This document shows, piece by piece, positions 1 to 6,506 of a DNA stretch of 7,237 bases. The stretch lies in NCBI GenBank assembly GCA_028748945.1, contig JAQTOL010000158.1, positions 1-7,237 of the forward strand, given 5' to 3'. The notes below the pieces were generated by a model that saw nothing but the letters and a program-made list of their open reading frames with translations, was not told the DNA's origin and ran no database searches. The position numbers and the translations under genes were made by a program. This DNA comes from Paludibacter sp. (GTDB lineage Bacteria > Bacteroidota > Bacteroidia > Bacteroidales > Paludibacteraceae). Numbering within the stretch: the first letter of the stretch is position 1; each line of letters begins with the position of its first letter.

Positions 1-79
1 AGTCACGATAATGCCACAGCTCTTTGAAATCTATATCCAAAAGTCTGTTTTTTGGTTTTATGACGGTATTGTATTCCAT
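1..79 (-). CDS. ABC-2 type polysaccharide/O-antigen export permease, N-terminal fragment
   Basis: Only the first 26 codons are in the window; the gene runs off the left edge. It opens with ATG at 79-77, and the visible peptide contains LLDIDFKELWHYRD. This resembles the cytoplasmic N-terminus that precedes the first membrane helix in Wzm-like permeases of Bacteroidetes, where I recall versions such as 'DLKEVWKYRDLL'. Such permeases pair with an ATPase (Wzt/TagH-like) to move undecaprenyl-linked polysaccharide across the inner membrane. The start lies 13 bp after the ugd stop codon in an AT-rich spacer with no Shine-Dalgarno box, which suggests co-transcription with ugd. The call rests on a short motif. 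The membrane segments are outside the window, and another protein with a similar N-terminus cannot be excluded. Confidence 0.72.
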   Translation of the reverse strand, partial: MEYNTVIKPKNRLLDIDFKELWHYRD

Positions 80-92
80 TAAATAATTATTT

Positions 93-1430
93 TTATCCGA
101 TGGCTTCATACATAAAGCCCAACCCGTTCATTTCATTTTTGTCGTAGATATTTCGACCATCAAGTATCAATGAACCTTTCATTGCTTTTTTCACAACCCC
201 CCAACTTGGCATTCGAAATTCTTTCCACTCCGTAACAAGTAAAAGTGCATCTGCATCCAGAGCAGCATCATAAATATCGTTGGCAAAATACATGGAGGCA
301 TCATCTTCGGCAATTTTCATTTTTGCATGTATTATTTTCCGGGCTTCCGGTATGGCAACCGGATCAAATACCCGAACCAGACAACCTGCTTCCAATAGTT
401 TTTCAATCAGAATCAATGAAGGAGCATCACGCATATCATCGGTATTGGGTTTAAAGGATAATCCCCAAATTGTCACGGTTTTTCCTTTCAAATCACCATC
501 CAAATGCCTTTGCAATTTATGAAACAACACTTGCTTTTGATACGCATTTACTTCTTCCACCGCCTTTAAAACACGTAGCTCGTATCCATTCTGATCAGCC
601 GTTTGAATTAAAGCTTTTACATCTTTAGGAAAACAGGAACCGCCATAACCACATCCGGCATAAAGGAACTTTCCGCCAATTCGTTGGTCGGAGCCGATTC
701 CTTTACGAACCATATTCACATCGGCACCTACCAATTCGCATAGATTAGCGATATCATTCATAAAACTAATGCGGGTTGCCAACATTGCGTTGGCAGCGTA
801 TTTGGTCATTTCGGCGGAAGGTATATCCATAAAAATGACCCGAAAATTATTCAACAAAAAAGGACGGTACAACTTCGTTATCAGCTCTTTCGCTCTCTCA
901 CTTTCAACACCAACCACCACCCGGTCCGGACTCATAAAGTCATTGATTGCATCACCTTCTTTCAGAAATTCAGGATTAGAGGCTACATCAAACTCTATTG
1001 AAACACCACGCTTATCCAATTCCTCCTGAATGGTTTGACGCACCAGTTTTGCTGTTCCAACCGGAACGGTACTTTTTGTTACCAACATCAGGTATTGGTT
1101 CATATATTGCCCCACCGTACGCGCAACTTCCAGTACATATTTCAAATCGGCACTTCCATCAGCATCGGGTGGCGTCCCTACAGCACTGAAAACAACCTGT
1201 ACGTTGTCCAAAATGTCAGCAAGTTGTGTACTGAAATGTAACCGTTCCGCTTTTACATTTCGTAACACCATATCTTCCAATCCCGGTTCATAAATAGGAA
1301 TAATACCCTTGGTCAGGTTTTCTATTTTTTGAACATCAATATCCACACAGGTAACATCCACTCCCATTTCTGCAAAACAAGTACCTGAAACTAAACCTAC
1401 ATATCCGGTTCCTACGACTGCAATCTTCAT
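93..1430 (-). CDS. ugd: UDP-glucose 6-dehydrogenase
   Basis: This cytoplasmic enzyme oxidises UDP-glucose to UDP-glucuronate with two NAD+, supplying an acidic sugar donor for polysaccharide synthesis. The 445-residue protein is full length for the family. It opens directly with the Rossmann fold, with GTGYVG at residues 7-12. The family motif SNPEFLKEGDA is at 151-161. Candidate active-site residues are Lys210 and Asn214 (MTKYAANAML) and the nucleophilic Cys266 in GYGGSCFPKD, with Asp270 close by. The C-terminal UDP-binding domain is present (WGLSFKPNTDDMRDAPS at about 322-338). The GDP-mannose dehydrogenase relatives share this fold, but the overall sequence fits the UDP-glucose branch best. 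The stop codon is 13 bp before the next gene. Upstream lies a 250-bp repeat-rich gap, so the gene may have its own promoter, although I found no clear Bacteroidetes -7/-33 pair. Confidence 0.95.
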   Translation of the reverse strand: MKIAVVGTGYVGLVSGTCFAEMGVDVTCVDIDVQKIENLTKGIIPIYEPGLEDMVLRNVKAERLHFSTQLADILDNVQVVFSAVGTPPDADGSADLKYVLEVARTVGQYMNQYLMLVTKSTVPVGTAKLVRQTIQEELDKRGVSIEFDVASNPEFLKEGDAINDFMSPDRVVVGVESERAKELITKLYRPFLLNNFRVIFMDIPSAEMTKYAANAMLATRISFMNDIANLCELVGADVNMVRKGIGSDQRIGGKFLYAGCGYGGSCFPKDVKALIQTADQNGYELRVLKAVEEVNAYQKQVLFHKLQRHLDGDLKGKTVTIWGLSFKPNTDDMRDAPSLILIEKLLEAGCLVRVFDPVAIPEARKIIHAKMKIAEDDASMYFANDIYDAALDADALLLVTEWKEFRMPSWGVVKKAMKGSLILDGRNIYDKNEMNGLGFMYEAIG

Positions 1431-1437
1431 TTTATAT

Positions 1438-1511
1438 ATACGAATTACTAAATTACAAATTACACGAACTTTCCTGCGACAGGCAGGTTAAATACGAATT
1501 ACACGAATTAC
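1438..1511. repeat. GAATTAC interspersed repeat copies upstream of ugd
   Basis: ATACGAATTAC occurs exactly at 1438-1448 and 1492-1502, and the second copy continues straight into ACGAATTAC (1503-1511). Between them, 1451-1470 contains degenerate relatives (AATTACAAATTACACGAA). The same 11-mer occurs once more at 3939-3949, upstream of gmd. In the direction of transcription it reads GTAATTCGTAT and ends 7 nt before the ugd start codon. I recall similar 'ACGAATTACACGAATT' strings scattered between genes in Bacteroidetes. The function is unknown. Confidence 0.7.
1473..1487. repeat. Short GC-rich inverted repeat
   Basis: CCTGC at 1473-1477 pairs with GCAGG at 1483-1487 around a 5-nt loop (GACAG). 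It stands out because the surrounding DNA is almost entirely A and T. No run of T follows on either strand, so it does not look like an intrinsic terminator. It may be a degenerate copy of a REP-like palindrome; that is inference. Confidence 0.45.
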
Positions 1512-1517
1512 TGATTT

Positions 1518-1567
1518 TCACTGATTAGAAAAAAAATCACAGATTTTAAAAAATATTTTCACAGATT
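1518..1567. repeat. Three spaced TCACNGATT boxes
   Basis: TCACTGATT (1518-1526), TCACAGATT (1537-1545) and TCACAGATT (1559-1567) lie in the same orientation with start-to-start spacings of 19 and 22 bp. A further CTGATT is at 1511-1516. The spacers are A/T runs. The layout is that of a decayed tandem repeat with a period near 20 bp, and could also present as regularly spaced binding boxes. I recall 'CACAGATTAACACAGATT'-type strings between Bacteroidetes genes, which favours an interspersed repeat family over a local operator. Confidence 0.6.
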
Positions 1568-1592
1568 AGCGGTTTAGAAAGTATCGGTCTAT

Positions 1593-1676
1593 CTATAAAC
1601 TATTTACTATAAACTACCGACTACAAACTATTTACTATAAACTATTTACTATAAACTCTTTACTATAAACTACCGA
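1593..1676. repeat. 14-bp tandem repeat, six full copies
   Basis: Six head-to-tail 14-bp units fill 84 bp with no indels. The consensus is CTATAAACTATTTA. Copies 1 and 4 match it exactly; copy 3 has CTACAAAC, copy 5 has ACTCTTTA, and copies 2 and 6 both end in ACCGA instead of ATTTA. The shared ACCGA variant in copies 2 and 6 points to duplication of a multi-unit block. A partial unit (CTAA) follows and reaches the fcl stop codon, with only 4 bp between the last full copy and the stop. Copy number could vary between strains by slippage or recombination. No inverted symmetry suggests a terminator. Confidence 0.93.
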
Positions 1677-1680
1677 CTAA

Positions 1681-2733
1681 TTAATATGCTCCTACAACTC
1701 TTTTAATTCCATCTTCCAATGAAATAGAAGGTTTCCAACCCAATCCTTTGAGTTTTGAAACATCCAGCAGTTTACGTGGCGTGCCGTCCGGTTTTTCAGC
1801 ATCCCAGATTATTTTACCTTCATAACCTACCGTTCTCTTTACCATTTCAGATAATTCCTTGATAGAAACATCCTCTCCACAACCGGCATTGACATGCGAA
1901 GGAGTGGTGTCGGGAGCGTCATAGTTCAGCAACAAATAAACACTTGAATCCGCCATATCATCTACATGTAAGAACTCACGCATAGGTGATCCGGTTCCCC
2001 AAAGTGTGATGGAAACTTCTCCATTCAAAGTGAAAATTCCATATTTATTGAGTACTTTCATAATCACTTCATCGCCACATGAACCATCAATACCTTCGAT
2101 TGGACGTTTATTTAAATCAGCCCTTAAACTACTCCAGTCATTTGCCAACAGACATTTTCCCAAAACCATTTTACGGATCAAAGCAGGCAATACATGCGAT
2201 TTTTCTAAATCGTAATTATCATTTTGTCCGTATAAGTTTGTTGGCATAATGGAAATAAAATTACAACCGTATTGTGCATGATATGCTTCACACATTTTTA
2301 TTCCGGCAATTTTGGCAATGGCATACGGTTCGTTGGTTGTTTCGAGTAATCCTGTCAACAAGGCATCTTCGCTCATGGGTTGAGCTGCATCGCGGGGGTA
2401 AATACATGAGGATCCTAAAAACAATAGTTTTTTTACGTCGTGCAGATAACTTTGATGAATAACATGATTTTGTATCATCAGATTCTCATATATAAATTGA
2501 GCCCGATAAGTCATATTCGCCACAATCCCACCTACTTTGGCAGCTGCCAACACAACATATTCAGGTTTTTCATCTGCAAAAAACTTTGCTACAGCCTGTT
2601 CATTAAGCAAATCGAGTTCCTCCAACGAACGGGTTACAAAGTTCGTAAATCCTTTCTTTTCAAGGTTTCGTTTAATAGCCGAACCGACCATACCATTATG
2701 ACCGGCAATGTATATTTTCGAGTTTTTATTCAT
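1681..2733 (-). CDS. fcl: GDP-L-fucose synthase (epimerase/reductase)
   Basis: This enzyme performs the second step from GDP-mannose to GDP-L-fucose: 3,5-epimerisation and NADPH-dependent reduction of GDP-4-keto-6-deoxymannose in the cytoplasm. I place the start at the ATG at 2733, giving 350 residues beginning [17 protein letters not shown]. The frame is open to an ATG at 2769 that overlaps the gmd stop, but those 12 extra codons merely translate an intergenic repeat. The nucleotide-binding motif is at residues 10-17. Residues expected from the E. coli enzyme are present: Ser108 and Cys110 in GSSCIYP, Tyr137 and Lys141 in NEPYAIAK, and His180 in SHVLPA. Compared with the roughly 320-residue E. 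coli protein it carries an insertion around 195-240, which I recall as usual in Bacteroidetes. It directly follows gmd, its pathway partner. Confidence 0.95.
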   Translation of the reverse strand: MNKNSKIYIAGHNGMVGSAIKRNLEKKGFTNFVTRSLEELDLLNEQAVAKFFADEKPEYVVLAAAKVGGIVANMTYRAQFIYENLMIQNHVIHQSYLHDVKKLLFLGSSCIYPRDAAQPMSEDALLTGLLETTNEPYAIAKIAGIKMCEAYHAQYGCNFISIMPTNLYGQNDNYDLEKSHVLPALIRKMVLGKCLLANDWSSLRADLNKRPIEGIDGSCGDEVIMKVLNKYGIFTLNGEVSITLWGTGSPMREFLHVDDMADSSVYLLLNYDAPDTTPSHVNAGCGEDVSIKELSEMVKRTVGYEGKIIWDAEKPDGTPRKLLDVSKLKGLGWKPSISLEDGIKRVVGAY

Positions 2734-2742
2734 CTTATTTAT

Positions 2743-2767
2743 GTCCCCTTTAGGGGATTTAGGGGTC
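2743..2767 (-). repeat. CCCCTAAA-type hairpin repeat at the gmd-fcl junction
   Basis: In the direction of transcription, CCCCTAAAT is followed by CCCCTAAAGGGG. The second part forms a 5-bp stem (TCCCC/GGGGA) with a TAAA loop, and the first CCCC could compete for the same GGGG. It begins immediately behind the gmd stop codon and ends about 10 nt before the chosen fcl ATG at 2733. I recall very similar CCCC-TAAA-GGGG strings dispersed between genes in many Bacteroidetes genomes. It could modulate fcl translation or message stability between the two genes; that is inference. It lacks a T-run, so it is not a good terminator. Confidence 0.75.
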
Positions 2768-3914
2768 ATTCAAAATAATTCAACACTTTAAAACCGCCTT
2801 CTTTCAGGTAAGTTTCTCTTTTCATCAGTTTGACATCAGAATGCATCATATCTTCCACTAATGCTTTCAGGTCGTATTCAGGTATCCAGTTAAGTATGGT
2901 TCGCGATTTTGTGGCATCACCTATTAACAAATCGACTTCAGTCGGACGGAAATAGAGTGCATCAACTTCCACAATAGGATCTTTTTTTGAACGAATACCT
3001 TCCAGAAACTCTGCTCCAACCTGTTCTGTAAATTTCACTTCATTAATCTCCAAAATAAATCCTTTTTCATCAATGCCTTCTCCTTTGAAAGAAATAACGA
3101 TTCCGATTTCGTCAAAGGCCATACGAACAAACTCACGTACTTCTGTCGTAACACCGGTTGCTATCACATAATCACCGGGGGTTTCCTGTTGTAAAATCAG
3201 GTACATTGCACGAACATAGTCTTTGGCATGTCCCCAGTCACGTTTTGAAGAGAGATTGCCGAGAAAAATCTTTTCCTGCATTCCCATGGCAATACGGGCA
3301 GCAGCACGGGTAATTTTCCGTGTTACAAATGTTTCACCACGCAAGGGTGATTCATGATTGAACAAAATTCCGTTACTTGCATGCATCTTGTATGCTTCAC
3401 GATAATTTACCGTTATCCAGTAGGCGTACATTTTGGCAACCGCGTAAGGTGAACGCGGATAAAAAGGTGTCGTTTCCTTTTGAGGAACTTCCTGTACCAA
3501 ACCATATAACTCTGAAGTTGATGCCTGATAGATTCTTGTTTTCTCTGTTAGACCCAATAACCGAACCGCTTCCAGTAAACGCAATGTACCGATGCCATCG
3601 GCATTAGCCGTGTACTCGGGTGTATCAAAACTTACTTTCACATGGCTCATTGCAGCCAGGTTATATATTTCATCGGGTTGTGTTTCCTGTATTATTCGTG
3701 TGATATTCATCGAATCGGTCATATCACCGTAATGCAATACAAAATTCCGGTTATCAACGTGCGGATCCTGATACAAATGGTCTATACGATCGGTATTGAA
3801 CAGCGATGAACGACGTTTTAGTCCATGCACAATATATCCTTTTTTCAATAAGAGTTCTGCTAAATAGGCACCATCTTGTCCTGTTATACCAGTAATCAAA
3901 GCTACTTTCTTCAT
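2766..3914 (-). CDS. gmd: GDP-mannose 4,6-dehydratase
   Basis: This enzyme catalyses the first committed step of GDP-L-fucose synthesis, converting GDP-mannose to GDP-4-keto-6-deoxymannose with tightly bound NADP(H). It is a 382-residue short-chain dehydrogenase/reductase of the extended type. The cofactor motif TGITGQDG is at residues 8-15. The catalytic set matches the E. coli enzyme with an offset of one: Thr133 and Glu135 in ASTSELYG, and Tyr157 and Lys161 in SPYAVAK. The signatures [18 protein letters not shown] (185-202) and [11 protein letters not shown] (224-234) are intact. The C-terminal half includes the long-form segment near 278-312 also found in E. coli Gmd. The stop codon overlaps a spurious upstream ATG of the fcl frame. 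The 136-bp gap upstream contains repeat copies, so a separate promoter is possible but not visible. Confidence 0.97.
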   Translation of the reverse strand: MKKVALITGITGQDGAYLAELLLKKGYIVHGLKRRSSLFNTDRIDHLYQDPHVDNRNFVLHYGDMTDSMNITRIIQETQPDEIYNLAAMSHVKVSFDTPEYTANADGIGTLRLLEAVRLLGLTEKTRIYQASTSELYGLVQEVPQKETTPFYPRSPYAVAKMYAYWITVNYREAYKMHASNGILFNHESPLRGETFVTRKITRAAARIAMGMQEKIFLGNLSSKRDWGHAKDYVRAMYLILQQETPGDYVIATGVTTEVREFVRMAFDEIGIVISFKGEGIDEKGFILEINEVKFTEQVGAEFLEGIRSKKDPIVEVDALYFRPTEVDLLIGDATKSRTILNWIPEYDLKALVEDMMHSDVKLMKRETYLKEGGFKVLNYFE

Positions 3915-3938
3915 TATATACTAATTAAATAAATTTTT

Positions 3939-3949
3939 ATACGAATTAC
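3939..3949. repeat. Copy of the ATACGAATTAC repeat upstream of gmd
   Basis: This 11-mer is identical to the copies at 1438-1448 and 1492-1502 upstream of ugd. It lies 24 nt before the gmd start codon. In transcription direction it reads GTAATTCGTAT. It is flanked by AT-rich sequence on both sides. Confidence 0.6.
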
Positions 3950-4031
3950 ACTTATTCTACTATATTTTCCCCCTGTAAACAACAATTCGTCAAATACAGT
4001 TCAACTCAAATCTTTATTTTCCACTCTTTCA

Positions 4032-4055
4032 TTTTCAAATTTTCAAGTTTTCAAA
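4032..4055. repeat. 8-bp tandem repeat overlapping the kinase gene's stop codon
   Basis: Three consecutive 8-bp units read TTTTCAAA, TTTTCAAG and TTTTCAAA on the plus strand (TTTGAAAA-type on the coding strand). The TGA stop of the upstream kinase gene, at 4053-4051, lies inside one of these units. A looser relative (TTTCAT) precedes the array. Similar TTGAAAATTTGAAAA strings are, from memory, common after genes in Bacteroidetes. Confidence 0.75.
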
Positions 4056-6453
4056 TCTCACTATCATCTTCATAGTATTTTGCGTACTGTTCACTGGCCT
4101 GATTTCTCTTCTTCTTCGATCTCGACGTATATTCGAATCCATAAGAATAACGGTAACCGTACGAATTATATCTTGCGTAATGAGCTCCATCGGAATTTCC
4201 TATATCGTTCATTACCGTGTACATATTCTGTATATTATCAAACTTCAATTGTGCACTAAGTCTTTTGAACAGATTTTTATTTGTTTTTCCATTACGTACA
4301 ATGAATATTGTCGTATCGGAAAGTGCTGCCAACGAATATGCATCGGTCACAATACCAATCGGGCTGGTATCTACAATGATAAATTCATATCGCTTGCGCA
4401 GCTCTGCAAACATTTCTACCAGTTTATTCGAACGAATTAATTCTCCCGGGTTAGGAGGTATTGTTCCTGCAGGCAAAATATCAAAATCAGCACCGGGCAA
4501 ACCATGTATTATCACATCATCCAATGTACATTGATTAATCAGATAATTACTTACACCATTCGTTTGTGTAATTTCAAAGCGCTGATTAATACTTGGTTTA
4601 CGAATATCCATATCCACCAAAATTGTTTTGGGACTTACCATTCCGTACACAGCTGCCAGATTAATACAGAAATAACTTTTACCATCACCCGATTCCGTTG
4701 AAGTTGTCATAACCATAATGTTTGTCTTACGTTGAACAATAAATTCGATACGCGTACGGATAACCCGGAACATTTCAGTAAAGGTAGAGCGCGGATTTTT
4801 AGCCACCAACATAGGATCATTACTTATGGTGTGACGAACAGAACCGATTAATGGAAATACAGAATTTTTTTCAATATCTCTGTTTGAGCGGACAGTATTG
4901 TTAAGCAATTCAACTACAATGACTATAATGGTAGGAATCAGCACACCTAGAAGCAAAAACATAAGGGTTGTTTTCGATTTCTTGCCCGAATTAGTTATGG
5001 ACATCACCCTGGCCTTATCCAGAATAACGTTATCGGGTGTGTTAGATGCTTTTAAGATATCCGACTCGGCACGCTTTTGCAAAAAGAAGGTAAAATAATT
5101 ATCATCCATTTTGTACTTTCGTTCAATGGCTATCATTTCCAATTCTTTTTTGGGAAGTTCTTTTATCTCTTTATTTACATCCGACAACCGACTATAAAAA
5201 TCCGTTTTCTCAATTTCCAGAGAAGCACGCATACTTTTGAGTACTTCCATGATTGAGCCTTTCATATTATTTATTAACTTGGTATCCTGTGCATAATATG
5301 GATTCTTTTCTGAAATTTCACTTCTCTTGAAATTCAAGTCGTTAAATTGTTGTACTAACGACATTAACAACGGTTCATTAAGTCCCAGACTTGAAGGTGC
5401 TACAACTGCTCCATCTGCCAAATTAGTTTTTAGATATTTAGCCAGATAATTCATGTAAGTTTCACGTAATTTGAGTTCTGATTCCTCCGCATCATATTTT
5501 GAAGCTTTGCCCAACAATTCACTCGTATGACTTGGAACATCCACTATCTGATTCGTTTGTCGAAAACGGGTCATTTCATCTTCGGATACAGCCAGGGACT
5601 TTGCTACATCAGTCAACTGACTGTCAATAAATTTCATGGTTTTATTTGCAGCTTCATTCTTTCTTTCCAGATTTGCAGCCAGGAAGGTTTCACACAATTT
5701 ATTAATAAAATCAATGTCTCTGTCTGGTGTTTCGCTAACTAAATTGACTTGTAAAACAGAAGAACCTTCCGTAACGTATGCAAAATTTACTCGTGATGAA
5801 AAATCATCGACTAAGGACTCCCTTGATCGAAACCGGAAGTATAAGTCATTATTTCCCATAAAATTATCGACATTATTGACCGTGATAAAAAATAAATTAT
5901 GTTGTATCGGTTCCCCGTATCGTCCTTCGATAACGAAATTTTTATACAACTTATTTTCATCTACCGTAATCGTGTATGTTCCGTTCGAACGTAATTTTAT
6001 CTTGAAAAGAAGATTGTATGCTTCGGGAGCTACATAATCCGGTTGAATAATTATGGGTGAAGTATGGTAAAGATTGCGGGTTTTAAAACTTCCCATGGAA
6101 ATATAATCAACTTTCAGGTAGGGTAAACTATCGACTACTTTACCAATCAGGTCGTATGACCCAAGCATAATCACCTGATTTTGAGCATTCCTAAATCCTG
6201 ATTCGACACCAAACCCCTGCATCAATCCCATGGTACTGTTGGTTGTACTACGATTTTCTTCAATCATAACCCTGCCGGCTGTCTGATAACTGGGTAACCA
6301 GGTTCTGTTTTCCAGATAAGCTACCCCTAACATTATAATCACACCGATTACAAATAAGTACCAAAAATGAAGAAAATAAGATATCCATTCCAGTATATCA
6401 AATCCGGATTCTTCTTCATCAGTAAATGATTTTTCATAATTATTTTGTTCCAT
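4051..6453 (-). CDS. wzc: Wzc-like polysaccharide co-polymerase with fused tyrosine autokinase
   Basis: This inner-membrane protein of 800 residues would control chain length and couple polymerisation to export, in complex with the Wza-like protein encoded just upstream. The N-terminal Wzz-type domain has a first membrane helix at about 30-47. A long periplasmic region follows, coiled-coil-like around 265-345 and 365-445, with a GNVR-type segment near 435-470. The second helix is at about 496-516. The cytoplasmic BY-kinase has the ExxRxxR oligomerisation motif (Glu560, Arg563, Arg566), Walker A ending ESGDGKS (587-593), Walker A' ILVDMDIRKP (611-620) and Walker B FIIVDTSP (691-698). The tail carries ten tyrosines between 759 and 794, the likely autophosphorylation cluster. 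The Walker A loop has GDGKS rather than the common GEGKT/S, and the proline-rich motif often seen before the second helix is absent. It starts 53 bp after the upstream gene's stop. Confidence 0.93.
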   Translation of the reverse strand: MEQNNYEKSFTDEEESGFDILEWISYFLHFWYLFVIGVIIMLGVAYLENRTWLPSYQTAGRVMIEENRSTTNSTMGLMQGFGVESGFRNAQNQVIMLGSYDLIGKVVDSLPYLKVDYISMGSFKTRNLYHTSPIIIQPDYVAPEAYNLLFKIKLRSNGTYTITVDENKLYKNFVIEGRYGEPIQHNLFFITVNNVDNFMGNNDLYFRFRSRESLVDDFSSRVNFAYVTEGSSVLQVNLVSETPDRDIDFINKLCETFLAANLERKNEAANKTMKFIDSQLTDVAKSLAVSEDEMTRFRQTNQIVDVPSHTSELLGKASKYDAEESELKLRETYMNYLAKYLKTNLADGAVVAPSSLGLNEPLLMSLVQQFNDLNFKRSEISEKNPYYAQDTKLINNMKGSIMEVLKSMRASLEIEKTDFYSRLSDVNKEIKELPKKELEMIAIERKYKMDDNYFTFFLQKRAESDILKASNTPDNVILDKARVMSITNSGKKSKTTLMFLLLGVLIPTIIVIVVELLNNTVRSNRDIEKNSVFPLIGSVRHTISNDPMLVAKNPRSTFTEMFRVIRTRIEFIVQRKTNIMVMTTSTESGDGKSYFCINLAAVYGMVSPKTILVDMDIRKPSINQRFEITQTNGVSNYLINQCTLDDVIIHGLPGADFDILPAGTIPPNPGELIRSNKLVEMFAELRKRYEFIIVDTSPIGIVTDAYSLAALSDTTIFIVRNGKTNKNLFKRLSAQLKFDNIQNMYTVMNDIGNSDGAHYARYNSYGYRYSYGFEYTSRSKKKRNQASEQYAKYYEDDSEI

Positions 6454-6476
6454 AGTGCATTGTTGATTTCTTAGAT

Positions 6477-6498
6477 TAATGCAAATGATGCTGCATTA
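6477..6498 (-). promoter_or_regulatory. Possible small hairpin in the leader of the kinase gene
   Basis: TAATGCA (6477-6483) and TGCATTA (6492-6498) form a perfect 7-bp inverted repeat around an 8-nt loop, inside the 53-bp gap between the export gene and the kinase gene. It lies about 24 nt before the kinase ATG. It has no following T-run on the coding strand and is AT-rich, so it is a weak structure. It could be a regulator-binding palindrome or chance. Confidence 0.3.
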
Positions 6499-6506
6499 TG
6501 CTAAAA

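Larger units (their letters stand above)
1431..1680. other. 250-bp repeat-rich intergenic region between fcl and ugd
   Basis: No coding frame is credible here. Reading toward ugd on the minus strand, the gap holds a six-copy 14-bp tandem repeat directly after the fcl stop, then spaced CACNGATT boxes, GAATTAC copies, a small GC-rich inverted repeat and further GAATTAC copies ending close to the ugd start codon. It is strongly AT-rich. I see no exact TTTG/TAnnTTTG promoter and no strong terminator. It is the longest non-coding stretch in the window. Confidence 0.85.

Noticed and set aside
245..1241. Several plus-strand open frames of 60-90 codons opposite ugd
   Set aside because: They overlap a gene with full catalytic motifs, resemble no family I know, and are the expected by-product of an open antisense frame.
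1473..1487. The CCTGC/GCAGG hairpin as an intrinsic terminator for fcl
   Set aside because: The stem is only 5 bp, no T-run follows on the coding strand, and it lies about 200 bp beyond the fcl stop, close to ugd.
1518..1676. The regularly spaced repeats as a CRISPR array
   Set aside because: The units are only 9 or 14 bp, the 14-bp copies are contiguous without spacers, and the spacers of the 9-bp boxes are A/T runs of unequal length. No cas gene is present.
3956..4000. A Bacteroidetes-type promoter (TTTG ... TAnnTTTG) upstream of gmd
   Set aside because: TTTG and TATTTG strings occur on the coding strand, but none gives an exact TAnnTTTG with a TTTG at the right distance. In such AT-rich DNA partial matches are expected.
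5636..6037. A 133-codon plus-strand open frame opposite the kinase gene
   Set aside because: It lies antisense to the well-supported periplasmic region of the Wzc-like protein, has no recognisable domain and no gene-like context.
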